Assembly: GCA_034665745.1 (NCBI GenBank)
Contig: JAXDJJ010000051.1
Span: 1 to 14,801 of the forward strand
Source: JAXDJJ01 sp034665745
GTDB taxonomy: Bacteria > Actinomycetota > CADDZG01 > WHSQ01
Reading direction: 5' to 3'
DNA length: 14,801 bases
Shown: in pieces, positions 1-8,533 of the stretch
How positions within the stretch are numbered: the stretch's first letter is position 1
Layout: each line of letters opens with the position of its first letter
Made by a program: the position numbers and the translations under genes
The notes under the pieces: model-generated
Told to the model about the DNA's origin: nothing
The model's input: only the letters and a program-made list of their open reading frames with translations
The model's database searches: none

Positions 1-2384
1 TACTTCTTCCGGCGCATGAATATCCCTGCACCGAGGGGCAACAACGTGAACAGCGAGAAGATCCCGCTGGGGAGTTCCGTGCTCTCTTGTCCCAGGGTCG
101 GAGAGTCGTACTTCATCGAGTTCTCCATGATGTACAGGCCCGAGTACGTCAGGGCGTAGTCCTTCAGACCGTAGCGGTGGTCGTTGATCTCGGTCGGCAT
201 CGGAAGGCCACCGCCCATGATCCTGACCTGGCCGAGCCCGACTGGGATCTGACCAACCGACGTCTGGGTTCCGGAGTCGCTCGAGCCGGCGTTGTTGCCG
301 GTGGTGGCAACGGTGTGTCCACCAGCTGCTTCCCACGCGGCCTTCGTGACGATGGTCATCGGAGAAGCGTTGTTCCCGATGCCGTAACCGACCAGCGTCG
401 CTTCCGACAACTGTCGAGCGTTGCCCCGCAAGCCTTCGACCATCGGGTGGTCGAAGTCCACGACGTTCGCGTACGGCTGGTAGACGTTGATGTCCTTGAT
501 CTCGGCAGGCGGGATGATTCCCGTGTCGCCGAGAACGTGAAGGGCCCGGTCGGTCAGGACCAGGTTGCCGCCCCGCTCGACCCATGACTTCAGGTTCGCG
601 AAGTACACCGCGGGGTCGTAGTCGTTGCCCTCTGCATCCAGCGGAGTAGTGACGTCCGCTAGGACAAGAGTGTCCAGTCCATCGAGGGCCGACGAGTCGT
701 CCGCGATGTCGGCTGCAGAGACCTTGGTGATGCCACCGGGGACGTACTTCGACTCATCTTCGAAGAAGCGCATGTTCGTGGCGCTATAGGAGTTCTGAGT
801 CACGTCTTTGCCGTTGCGGCTCTTGCCATTGTGCTGCGGTCCGGCCAAGGTTCCGATGCCGTCCTCGTCGCCGTCGCTTGTCGTGTCGGGGTTGTCGAGG
901 TACCCGACGCGGCCCCCGGTCTCCAGCTGGAAGTCGGCGAACTCTTCCTCCTGCGTCATGGCGTAGGCCATGGCGGTCTTGACGATGGCGCGGGTTGCGT
1001 TGATGTAGTTCTCCTGCAACACGACGGTCCAAGGGCGGCCGTATCCGCGCGTCGCATCCGAGTGGTTCATGAAGATCTCGTAGTCCATCCCGGTGACACC
1101 GAGTTCTCCGGCGAGGTAGTCGCCGATGAAACCCGTGTCGGTGTAACCCAAGGTGTCCCAAACGGTGCCCCAACGTGCTGGCTTGGTCGGGATCGTGTTC
1201 TGCGGGGGCGAAACTGGCAGATCTGAAATCTGCGAAAAGGTCCCTCCCGGCGTTTGCGAGGGGAAGGGCACTGGGCCCTGGGGCGTAATCACCTTGTCCT
1301 CGATACCCTCGCCCGCATCGCCACCGGTCTGCTCCTCGATCATGTCGGCGAGACCGAGATACAAGGAGTCATCGATCTCGGACTTGGTGCGCTGCGCGAT
1401 CGACATGTGCTGGCGATGCTTGACCGAGTCGAACTGACCCGCGGGATACATGATGTCCACATAGGCCCTGGACTGCGCCTCGCCGTGAACGTCAGCGCCG
1501 TACGCCATCTTGCCGCCGAGGCTGTTTGCTGCGACCTCGTGCATGAAGCGGTGGCCGTAGAGCATCTCCGGCTCTTCGAGCGGGTTACGTGTTGTGTCGA
1601 TGAAGCCGACGGTCGGCATCTGCCGGTTCAGGTCGGTGCCGATCGCGTTGCCTCGGGTGTGGAACGGGGCCGAGACGCTGCTCTTGGTCGGGTCGGCCTG
1701 TTTGATCCCGTTGAAGTTGCGGTTTCGCTCCCCGGCCGTCCAGCCGTCGATGTTGAAATCGACGAAGTACACGATCTCCTCCTTCAGGACGTCCGCAACC
1801 TTGTAGGTATGGAATTCGGGCGTCTTGCCGGTCGTCGATGTGAACCCGGCGATCCCGTCACTGATGGTTCCGTCGTTGGTGGTCGCGATCAACAGATCCT
1901 CGAGAGCCCGGACGCCGCCTTCGAGTCCGCCTCTCTCGTCGCCGTGTACGGACAGTGAGAAGAACAGAGCTTGCTTGCCCTCGTCCGGCACCGACTCGTC
2001 GGTCAGCTTGGCGACCACTACATCGTTGCCATCGCCACTATCGGCGGGATCGGTGGAGCGCTTCTTGTCGAAGCCGGCGCTGACCGCCAGAGGGTCGTCG
2101 TAATGCGACCTGAGCGTGAATACGTCGAGGTAGTTGGAGTACTTCTGAGCCAGGAAGTCGAGACCGTCGCGGTACTCGCGGAACCCGCTCTGGGGGTCGG
2201 CGAGGTACTGGACGTAGTCGACAGATTCCTGGGCCTCGGGGAACGTGCGCCCCCCACAGGCCGTCAATGGAGGACCACCTTTGTAGCCATCTGTGCAGAC
2301 GGGGGTAGCAGACGCCCCCGGAGCGATGAGAAGTGAGCCGGCCAGGATGGCCACGGACAGGACTAGGCGTGCCGCGCGAGTCAT
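1..2384 (-). CDS. Secreted, membrane-anchored M14-family zinc carboxypeptidase (3' end at window edge)
   Basis: Reading leftward from the ATG at 2384-2382 gives 794 uninterrupted codons; the last two bases in the window read TA, so a stop may follow at once. A Shine-Dalgarno AAGGGGG lies 4 bases before the start (2389-2395 on the plus strand). Residues 1-26 form a signal peptide ending near GASA. M14 signatures are visible: zinc ligands H147 and E150 in HGDERGG, substrate-binding N253-R254 in GTDLNRQ, third ligand H300 in ADVHGE, and probable catalytic E436 in MDYEIF. A second domain (about 490-750) has an Asp-rich stretch after T501-T502 and WVERGGNLVLTD at 601-612. The C-terminus is a hydrophobic helix (about 773-790) followed by RRKK, so the enzyme is probably tethered at the cell surface. 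Family known: hydrolysis of C-terminal peptide bonds; the actual substrate is unknown. It is divergent from, and paralogous to, the gene at 2544. Confidence 0.92.
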   Translation of the reverse strand, partial: MTRAARLVLSVAILAGSLLIAPGASATPVCTDGYKGGPPLTACGGRTFPEAQESVDYVQYLADPQSGFREYRDGLDFLAQKYSNYLDVFTLRSHYDDPLAVSAGFDKKRSTDPADSGDGNDVVVAKLTDESVPDEGKQALFFSLSVHGDERGGLEGGVRALEDLLIATTNDGTISDGIAGFTSTTGKTPEFHTYKVADVLKEEIVYFVDFNIDGWTAGERNRNFNGIKQADPTKSSVSAPFHTRGNAIGTDLNRQMPTVGFIDTTRNPLEEPEMLYGHRFMHEVAANSLGGKMAYGADVHGEAQSRAYVDIMYPAGQFDSVKHRQHMSIAQRTKSEIDDSLYLGLADMIEEQTGGDAGEGIEDKVITPQGPVPFPSQTPGGTFSQISDLPVSPPQNTIPTKPARWGTVWDTLGYTDTGFIGDYLAGELGVTGMDYEIFMNHSDATRGYGRPWTVVLQENYINATRAIVKTAMAYAMTQEEEFADFQLETGGRVGYLDNPDTTSDGDEDGIGTLAGPQHNGKSRNGKDVTQNSYSATNMRFFEDESKYVPGGITKVSAADIADDSSALDGLDTLVLADVTTPLDAEGNDYDPAVYFANLKSWVERGGNLVLTDRALHVLGDTGIIPPAEIKDINVYQPYANVVDFDHPMVEGLRGNARQLSEATLVGYGIGNNASPMTIVTKAAWEAAGGHTVATTGNNAGSSDSGTQTSVGQIPVGLGQVRIMGGGLPMPTEINDHRYGLKDYALTYSGLYIMENSMKYDSPTLGQESTELPSGIFSLFTLLPLGAGIFMRRKK

Positions 2385-2437
2385 AGATCCCCCTTGTTGA
2401 GCCTGTTGTTCTCGGCTTGTTCGCCGGGGGCCTAGGT

Positions 2438-2468
2438 GTCCCTTTTGTGCGGATGCACAACAGGGGAC
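2438..2468. promoter_or_regulatory. Interrupted palindrome in the divergent promoter region
   Basis: The core 2445-2460 is a perfect inverted repeat, TTGTGC-GGAT-GCACAA. Outside it, GTCCC (2438-2442) pairs with GGGAC (2464-2468), giving a 31-base two-tier dyad. It lies 54 bases upstream of the minus-strand start at 2384 and 76 bases upstream of the plus-strand start at 2544. The position and symmetry suit an operator shared by the two divergent carboxypeptidase genes, but it could also fold as an RNA hairpin in a 5' leader. The regulator is unknown. Confidence 0.45.
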
Positions 2469-2497
2469 CGCCGCGGGCCGTGGAACCCCACACGCAA

Positions 2498-2520
2498 GCG
2501 GGCCCTCCTAGGGCGCCCGC
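2498..2520 (+). promoter_or_regulatory. GC-rich hairpin upstream of the second carboxypeptidase gene
   Basis: GCGGGC (2498-2503) pairs with GCCCGC (2515-2520), with a small inner CCT/AGG extension. It ends 8 bases before the Shine-Dalgarno GGAAGGG (2529-2535). If transcribed it would sit in the 5' leader of the gene at 2544. No run of T follows, so it is not an obvious terminator. Function is unproven. Confidence 0.3.
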
Positions 2521-2543
2521 GCCTACCTGGAAGGGCGTCTTAG

Positions 2544-4520
2544 ATGCGAGGTACGTCTAGAGCCACTTGGGCGATGAGCCTGTTGGTGGCGTTGCTCCTT
2601 GGCGCCCTTGCCCTTCCGGCTGCCGCGGCCCCCGTCTGTGCCCCGGCAGGGGAAGGACTGCCTGCTATCCCCGAAGCTGCTTGTGGCGGGCGGATCTTCG
2701 CCGAGGCCATCGGCTCGGCAACCTTCATCCAGCACGACAACGGTGAATACGCACGAGGGATCCAGGCCTTGGCTGCCGGATTCCCGAACTTCGTTCACGT
2801 GAACACCTTGGCGAACCTCCTGGGCGACCCGACCGCCACCTCTCAGGGCGGGCGTCCGATCTGGGTGATCGAGGTCACCGACTTCAGCGTTACCTCGCCC
2901 AAGATCCCCGTCGCCGTTTCGTTGTCCGTGCACGGGAACGAGCGCGCTGGCCTCGAAGGTGGGGTCCGCTACGCGGAGGATCTTGCTCGCTGGGCAACGT
3001 CGGATCCATCTCACGATCTCTGCAACGGAACTCTTCCGGACTCACATTGCAATGACGTGTCCGAGGTGCTGTCCAAGGTCCACCTCTACCTTGCCGACAT
3101 CAACCCCGATGGGTGGTCCAAGGGGGACCTCGCGAATGGAGCATCCTTCTCTCGCACTAACTCTCGTGGCACCGACCTGAACCGTGAGTTCCCAACAAAG
3201 GGTTGGACCAAGAAGTCCTACACGCCAGTGTCCGAGAACGAATCTCGTGCCTGGGTCAGTTTCATCGAACAGGTGAAGCCGCGACTGACTGCCGACCTAC
3301 ATGGTGAGTTGACTTCGGTGAACAACGCATTCGCCGACATGATGCTCCCGGCCGGGCAGTGGGATCCATTGGAGCAGGCTCGTCACGAGAGTCTCGCGAA
3401 CCACATGGAATCCAACGTCGATCGCTATTTCGAGTTGAACAACGTCGTCCTCGGCACTGTTGCCGGCGCAGCGAACATGCGCCCCGCGGCTTATGCGACC
3501 GGTTACGACGTCGTTGGGTATGACGACTCCGGTTTCATGGGCGACTGGTTCGACGAGCAGATCGGGGCCATCGACATCGACGTCGAACACTTCCTCTCGC
3601 ACACGGTGCCAAACGCTTTTTGGCTCCCGCCACTCGAGCAAGCGCACATAGCGGCCGTGCGCGGCGAGATCGAGACCTTGTTGGTAGAGGCATTGTCGTT
3701 CCAGGACATCCAGGTGTCGCTTGAACTAGGCAAGGTCGGTTATCTGTTCGATCCCTCGTTGACCACCGACGCCGACGGGTATGGGGGTCCGACGCCTCCT
3801 GATGGTGTGGTCCCGCAGTCGTACTCAGCTACCCGTATGAAGTACTTCGAGGACTTATCGCAGTTCACGAGTCAGCCATTGAGTGCGATCAACCCGGGAG
3901 ACATCTCAGCCGGAGCACTCGCTGACCTTGATTCCTTCGTCATCAGTGATGTCGTCTTCCCTGAGGACCGGCTCGGTCGCGAATACGACCACGCGGCGAT
4001 GGTGTCGGCACTCAAGACGTGGGTGGAGCAGGGGGGCAACCTGGTCCTTACCGACGGTGCGCTGCAGGTGCTCGCGGACCTGGGCATCTCGGGGATCGAC
4101 GCGTCGAAGGTCACCTTGGCGAAATACAACGCGGGTCATATCGACATCGATGACTTCGATCATCCCTTCACCCAAGGTCTCCCCGACACCGCGAGCCAGA
4201 CTTATTACGAGGTCCCACTTGGCTTCAGCGTTCAATCAACCGGCACGAAAGAGTCTCCCCATTGGACGGTCGACAAGGCTGCCTGGCAGGCGGCAGGTGG
4301 TACCCACGTCGCACACTCGACCGCAACGACCGGCACTGCCCTTGGCGAGATCGCTTTGGGACAGGGAACCGTGCGGATCATCGGCGCCCTGCTCCCGCGC
4401 GCGAGCGAGGGGTTCGACCACTTCTTCGGTCTGTCTGATTACGGAGTGACCGTCACCGGCGGAACGATCTTGAATCACATGCTCGAAACAGCAACCACGT
4501 CAGTCGTCAACGCGCTCTAA
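2544..4520 (+). CDS. Secreted M14-family zinc carboxypeptidase, no C-terminal anchor
   Basis: A 658-residue exported metallopeptidase. The ATG at 2544 has GGAAGGG 8 bases upstream and opens a signal peptide (about 1-28, ending LPAAAA). M14 hallmarks: zinc ligands H130 and E133 in VHGNERAG, N213-R214 in GTDLNRE, third ligand H253 in ADLHGE, probable catalytic E348 in IDIDVEH. A second region (about 396-645) matches the divergent neighbour motif for motif: GKVGYL, an Asp/Gly-rich turn, QSYSATRMKYFED, WVEQGGNLVLTD (493-504), DFDHP (537-541), KAAWQAAGG. Unlike the neighbour, it stops at residue 658 with no membrane helix or basic tail, so it is probably released. It is the first of five tandem genes for exported proteins; the next start is 31 bases downstream. 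The carboxypeptidase class is well supported; substrate preference cannot be read from the sequence. Confidence 0.93.
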   Translation: MRGTSRATWAMSLLVALLLGALALPAAAAPVCAPAGEGLPAIPEAACGGRIFAEAIGSATFIQHDNGEYARGIQALAAGFPNFVHVNTLANLLGDPTATSQGGRPIWVIEVTDFSVTSPKIPVAVSLSVHGNERAGLEGGVRYAEDLARWATSDPSHDLCNGTLPDSHCNDVSEVLSKVHLYLADINPDGWSKGDLANGASFSRTNSRGTDLNREFPTKGWTKKSYTPVSENESRAWVSFIEQVKPRLTADLHGELTSVNNAFADMMLPAGQWDPLEQARHESLANHMESNVDRYFELNNVVLGTVAGAANMRPAAYATGYDVVGYDDSGFMGDWFDEQIGAIDIDVEHFLSHTVPNAFWLPPLEQAHIAAVRGEIETLLVEALSFQDIQVSLELGKVGYLFDPSLTTDADGYGGPTPPDGVVPQSYSATRMKYFEDLSQFTSQPLSAINPGDISAGALADLDSFVISDVVFPEDRLGREYDHAAMVSALKTWVEQGGNLVLTDGALQVLADLGISGIDASKVTLAKYNAGHIDIDDFDHPFTQGLPDTASQTYYEVPLGFSVQSTGTKESPHWTVDKAAWQAAGGTHVAHSTATTGTALGEIALGQGTVRIIGALLPRASEGFDHFFGLSDYGVTVTGGTILNHMLETATTSVVNAL

Positions 4521-4551
4521 GTCGCCCATGTACCCGATAGGAGATAGATAG

Positions 4552-6891
4552 ATGAGACGCACCCCACGCTCGATAACAGTCTGCGCCGCTCTCGCGATCA
4601 TCGCGACCGCGTTCCCGGCGGCCCTAGTAAAGGCCGCCCCCGTGGCTCCCGTGCAGACCGCAGCATTCTGCGATCCCATCGACCCGGCTGCATGTCTGCT
4701 GCCGTTCCCGAACGACTTCTTCACGGCTCCGGCAAACACCCCGACCGGACTTCACATCAACCTGAGCATCGACGCGATGCCTCGAAGCGGTTCCGAAGTC
4801 ACCGAAGGTGGCGAGGGCAAGCCCGTCGACCCGACCGAGTGGAACCGCAACGATGGCTGGTCTCCAGGTGCACTGGTCATGACGAAGGTCAGCAATATCG
4901 ATCTAGCCAAGACCTGGGGGACCGAGGACCGTGCCCACCAGGGGTCATACAACTCCGACGACTACTTCGACTACCGGGACCAGATCACCGACATCAACCT
5001 CTCGGTCGCCCCGGATTCTCCGATCGTTATCCTCGATACCGACACCGGCCAGCGTTTCCCATTCTGGTCCGAGCTCGACTCTCACCCAAACGCGCAAGAC
5101 ATGGAAGAGACGCCGGTAGTGAACGAGTCGGATCGAGTGCTGATCCTTCGTCCTGCCCGCAACTTCGACGAGGGTCACCACTACATCGTTGCGATGCGAA
5201 ACCTCAAGGACGGTGCTGGCGCGACCATCCCCGCGGGTTCCGCTTTCGCATCCATCCGTGATGGCGCCGTTCCGGTTGCAGAACTTCCCAACGTGGCCGC
5301 ACGTCGCGCGCAGTACAACTCGGAGATCTTCCCTGCGCTGACTGGAGCAGGGATCGACAAGAGCAGCCTCTACATCGCCTGGGACTTCACCATCGCAAGT
5401 GGGCAGAACCTGGCAGAGCGTGCGCTCTCGATCCGTGATGACGCGTTCGCTCAGCTCGGCGACACCAACCTTGCCGACCGGATCGTCGAGGGCGACTCGC
5501 CCGTGTTTACGGTCGAGAAGCAGTCGGACCGCACCGATGGTTGGAGAGATTCGTCAGGCATCGAGCACACCCAAGCGATCCGTCGTGTCGAAGGACGCAT
5601 AACGGTGCCCAACTACATGGACCGTGTTCAGGAGAGCGAAGGTCACCAGCGTCTTAACCAGGCCCCCGCAGATCCGCCCGTACCCCTGTCGCGTTTCTAC
5701 GACGACCCGACCGACGCGGACTCGTTGCCGGATCAGAACCCGGTCGAATCCGAGGTTCAGGTTCCCTACATGTGCGATGTCGTCATCTCGCAGGACGGCA
5801 TTCCCGCGGGGCCGCAGATCCCCGGTCTCTATGGCCATGGGTTGTTGGGTACTCGCTCGCAGGTCGGTGACCTCAAGACTCCTCGCCGCAACGGACCCTT
5901 CATGGGCTGCGCCGTCGACTGGTGGGGCATGTCGTCTAACGACCTCCCAACCGTCGCAGCGATCATCGGAGACATGTCGAACTTCCAGTCTCTGGCGGAC
6001 CGTGCCCAGCAGGGCTTCTTGAACTTCATGTACCTCGGCCGTGCGCTCGTCCACCCGGATGGGTTCTCTTCCAACGCGGCGTTCCAGCGGACCGCAGACG
6101 ACGGCTCGACCGTTCGTCTCATCGACACTGCTGCAGAGGGCGAGGAGGCAAAGCTCTATTACGACGGCAACAGCCAGGGCGGGATCATGGGTGGCTCACT
6201 CGTCGCTTTGTCACCGGACATCACCCGCGGTGTTCTTGGTGTGACCGGGATGAACTACTCGACGCTGCTCCAACGCAGTGTCGACTGGGAGAACCTCTAC
6301 GCGATCCCGTACTACGCGAACTACCGTGACCCGATCGAGCAGCAGCTCGGCTTCGGCCTGATGCAGATGCTGTGGGATAGGGGCGAGGCGAACGGTTTCG
6401 CAGCTCACATGACCACGGACCCGTACCCGAACACACCGACGCACGAAGTGCTCTTGCAGGTCATGTATGGCGACCACCAGGTCAGTAACCACACGGCTGA
6501 GGTCGAAGCAGCGACGGTCGGGGCACCGCTCATGGAGGGTTACGCGAACCACTGGACCGACCCAGCACATCCAGAGCGGATGTTCCTTCCCACGGCCTCT
6601 TACCCGCATCAAGGTTCAGCTCTCGTTTACTGGAACAGCGGTAACGGGACGCCGCCGAACGTGAACCTTCCTGCCAACAACATCGGTGACCCTCACAGCC
6701 ACGCTCGGGACGAGAATGCATCCGGCTGGCAGGAGGCACAGTTCATCCTCACTGGGTGGCTGCTCGACGTTTGCAACGGCGATACCTACATCACCAAGAA
6801 CCACCCATCGGACAGGGTGTGCGTGCAGCCCTCGTGGGCACCAGGCACCTATACAGAGGGACCGCCGGCCGAAGCGATCCCCGCCGAATAA
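4552..6891 (+). CDS. Secreted alpha/beta-hydrolase of the LPFPNDFF (lipase-like) family
   Basis: A 779-residue exported protein. The ATG has AGGAG (4539-4543) 8 bases upstream; the signal peptide ends near ALVKA (residue 28). The mature N-terminus has a Cys pair (C40, C48) and LLPFPNDFF (49-57), followed by DPTEWNRNDGWSPG. I recognise this arrangement from large actinobacterial and proteobacterial secreted proteins often left hypothetical or called lipase-like. Residues to about 250 look beta-rich. The C-terminal half has the nucleophile elbow YDGNSQGG (Ser541), a likely acid D641 in MYGDHQVSN, and a likely catalytic His715 in GDPHSHAR, which gives a complete Ser-Asp-His triad in the usual order. 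A second Cys pair lies near the C-terminus (VCNGD and RVCVQ). An esterase, lipase or peptidase activity is plausible; the substrate is not known. It sits between a carboxypeptidase and a second hydrolase in a tight tandem array. Confidence 0.88.
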   Translation: MRRTPRSITVCAALAIIATAFPAALVKAAPVAPVQTAAFCDPIDPAACLLPFPNDFFTAPANTPTGLHINLSIDAMPRSGSEVTEGGEGKPVDPTEWNRNDGWSPGALVMTKVSNIDLAKTWGTEDRAHQGSYNSDDYFDYRDQITDINLSVAPDSPIVILDTDTGQRFPFWSELDSHPNAQDMEETPVVNESDRVLILRPARNFDEGHHYIVAMRNLKDGAGATIPAGSAFASIRDGAVPVAELPNVAARRAQYNSEIFPALTGAGIDKSSLYIAWDFTIASGQNLAERALSIRDDAFAQLGDTNLADRIVEGDSPVFTVEKQSDRTDGWRDSSGIEHTQAIRRVEGRITVPNYMDRVQESEGHQRLNQAPADPPVPLSRFYDDPTDADSLPDQNPVESEVQVPYMCDVVISQDGIPAGPQIPGLYGHGLLGTRSQVGDLKTPRRNGPFMGCAVDWWGMSSNDLPTVAAIIGDMSNFQSLADRAQQGFLNFMYLGRALVHPDGFSSNAAFQRTADDGSTVRLIDTAAEGEEAKLYYDGNSQGGIMGGSLVALSPDITRGVLGVTGMNYSTLLQRSVDWENLYAIPYYANYRDPIEQQLGFGLMQMLWDRGEANGFAAHMTTDPYPNTPTHEVLLQVMYGDHQVSNHTAEVEAATVGAPLMEGYANHWTDPAHPERMFLPTASYPHQGSALVYWNSGNGTPPNVNLPANNIGDPHSHARDENASGWQEAQFILTGWLLDVCNGDTYITKNHPSDRVCVQPSWAPGTYTEGPPAEAIPAE

Positions 6892-6918
6892 GAAGCCGGA
6901 AGACAGGAGACCAGGCTG

Positions 6919-8514
6919 ATGAAGAAAGCTGTCGCTCTGTTCGCCGCGCTCGCGGCGGTATCTGCATTCACGATCTCCCCGGCGCAAGCCGCGACCCACG
7001 TGGTTTCGACTGGGTTCGTGACCAGCGACGCCGACGGGACCCAGATCGACTACACGCTGTTCCAGCCCGAGACCGCGTCGGAGACCAACAAGGTCCCGAT
7101 GATCATCGAGAGCCACGGTTGGGGCGGTAGCAAGCAGACCTCGATTACCGCCGAGATCGGCCAGTACCTCGACGCAGGCTTCGGTGTTCTCAGCTTCTCG
7201 CAGCGCGGCTTCGGTAACAGCGGTGGCGAGGCGAACGTGCAGGACCCCGACCTCGAGGCGGAAGACGTCGACACCTTGGTCGATTTCATCGCGGCCCTCC
7301 CGTGGGTTGCTCACAACCTCGACGCCGACGGCAACCCGATCCTCACAGACCCCCTCCTGGGCGCCATCGGCCTCAGCTACGGGGGCGGCTTCCAGACCAT
7401 CTCTGCCCTGGACGAGACCGAGGAGGAGGGCTACACGCGTTTCGACGCCTTGTCGCCGGAGATCTCTTGGTACGACCTGCCGCGCAGCCTCGCTCCCGAG
7501 AAGGTCGTGCGGACCGCGTGGAACCTGGTGCTCTACGGGGCCGGCGCGAAGGACATCGCTCAGTACGTGCACACTGCGTTCGCGTGGGGAGTTGCCAGTG
7601 GCCAGTGGCCGGACGGCACGTTGTACGGCATCCCGAACGAGAACGTCCCCAACCTCGACGCCGAGTTCCACCAGCACAGCCCGGTGGCGTTCGTCGAGAG
7701 GGGAGTGCAACTCGACATCCCGGTGCTGATGCGCCAGGGCCAGTCGGACAACCTCTTCAACCTGAACCAGGGCCTCGACATCTTCCAGAAGGCCCTTACT
7801 CCCGAGGCCCGCGCCCAGAGCTACTTCGTTGGCTTCAATGGTGGGCATGCGTTGCCTAACGTCGCCCCACTCGGCACCCCGATCGCTGCGAACGTGGGAA
7901 CCGGCGCCGACTTCTGCACCGGGAATGCTGGAGCCTGGGCGGCAACCCGGATCGCGTTCTTCCAGAAGGTGTTCGCGGGTGAAGACACGGCGGGCATCTA
8001 CCCAGCTCGATACAACCTGTCCGACATCGGCGGCGCGAAATGCCTGAGGGCGAACGCCCTCGGTGGCGGCACGACCATCGCCGTCAACGATGGCGTCGAC
8101 CCGACAGGCAGCAATGGCATGGTTTCGACGGCCGGCGCCGGTGCTCCGATCAACCTGCCGATCGCCGAAGGCCCGATCACAGTTGCAGGTGTGCCGACCT
8201 TGTCAGGAGACGCATACTCGAGCGGCATCGACTCGCGTGTCTTCTTCGGTCTTTCTATGGGTACGACGCCGGCGGATGCACAGGTCATCGCGAACAACCT
8301 GATGCCGTTGCGCAATATCTTGCCGGGTACGCCTCTCGATGACGCCGGATTCTCGATCGAGCTGCCGGGCATCGCGGCGGAGATCCCCGCCGGCCAGAGT
8401 TTGTTCCTCACGATCACGCCCGTCTCCGACATGTTCTTCGGTCACGGGAGTCGTGCTCCGGCCGCATTCGTATTCACGGACCTGAGCCTGCATCTCCCGA
8501 CCACCCTCCAGTAG
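6919..8514 (+). CDS. Secreted CocE/NonD-type (S15-like) alpha/beta-hydrolase
   Basis: A 531-residue exported protein; AGGAG (6905-6909) precedes the ATG by 9 bases and a signal peptide ends near SPAQA (residue 24). The fold is clear: oxyanion-side SHGWGG, FSQRGFGNSGG, then the nucleophile motif IGLSYGGGFQ with Ser153. The expected acid is D277 in GQSDNLFNLNQG, and His310 in FNGGHALPN completes the triad. From about residue 375 the protein is beta-rich and resembles the C-terminal jelly-roll of X-Pro dipeptidyl-peptidases and CocE esterases. Members of this superfamily cleave X-Pro dipeptides, acyl esters or antibiotics; beside two carboxypeptidases and a subtilase, a peptidase role is attractive but unproven. 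The gene starts 27 bases after the preceding stop and ends 19 bases before the next start, which supports cotranscription. Confidence 0.9.
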   Translation: MKKAVALFAALAAVSAFTISPAQAATHVVSTGFVTSDADGTQIDYTLFQPETASETNKVPMIIESHGWGGSKQTSITAEIGQYLDAGFGVLSFSQRGFGNSGGEANVQDPDLEAEDVDTLVDFIAALPWVAHNLDADGNPILTDPLLGAIGLSYGGGFQTISALDETEEEGYTRFDALSPEISWYDLPRSLAPEKVVRTAWNLVLYGAGAKDIAQYVHTAFAWGVASGQWPDGTLYGIPNENVPNLDAEFHQHSPVAFVERGVQLDIPVLMRQGQSDNLFNLNQGLDIFQKALTPEARAQSYFVGFNGGHALPNVAPLGTPIAANVGTGADFCTGNAGAWAATRIAFFQKVFAGEDTAGIYPARYNLSDIGGAKCLRANALGGGTTIAVNDGVDPTGSNGMVSTAGAGAPINLPIAEGPITVAGVPTLSGDAYSSGIDSRVFFGLSMGTTPADAQVIANNLMPLRNILPGTPLDDAGFSIELPGIAAEIPAGQSLFLTITPVSDMFFGHGSRAPAAFVFTDLSLHLPTTLQ

Positions 8515-8533
8515 GAATCGAAAGGCGGACGTT

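Noticed and set aside
1..60. LPXTG sortase signal in the first carboxypeptidase
   Set aside because: The residues before the helix read ELPSGIF, lacking the Thr-Gly pair at the right place; a canonical sortase site is not present.
1254..1958. Plus-strand open frame of 234 codons
   Set aside because: Antisense to the first carboxypeptidase, covering its M14 catalytic region; a codon-bias shadow.
2445..2460. CRP/GlxR-type cAMP receptor operator
   Set aside because: The site reads TGTG-N6-CACA, whereas the CRP consensus TGTGA-N6-TCACA puts 8 bases between TGTG and CACA. The half-site spacing is 2 bases short and the inner A/T pair is C/G.
6616..7848. Minus-strand open frame of 410 codons
   Set aside because: It lies antisense to the two alpha/beta-hydrolase genes, spans their junction, and its protein is rich in Arg/Val/Glu/Asp without motifs or a signal peptide. 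High-GC codon bias on the other strand explains it.
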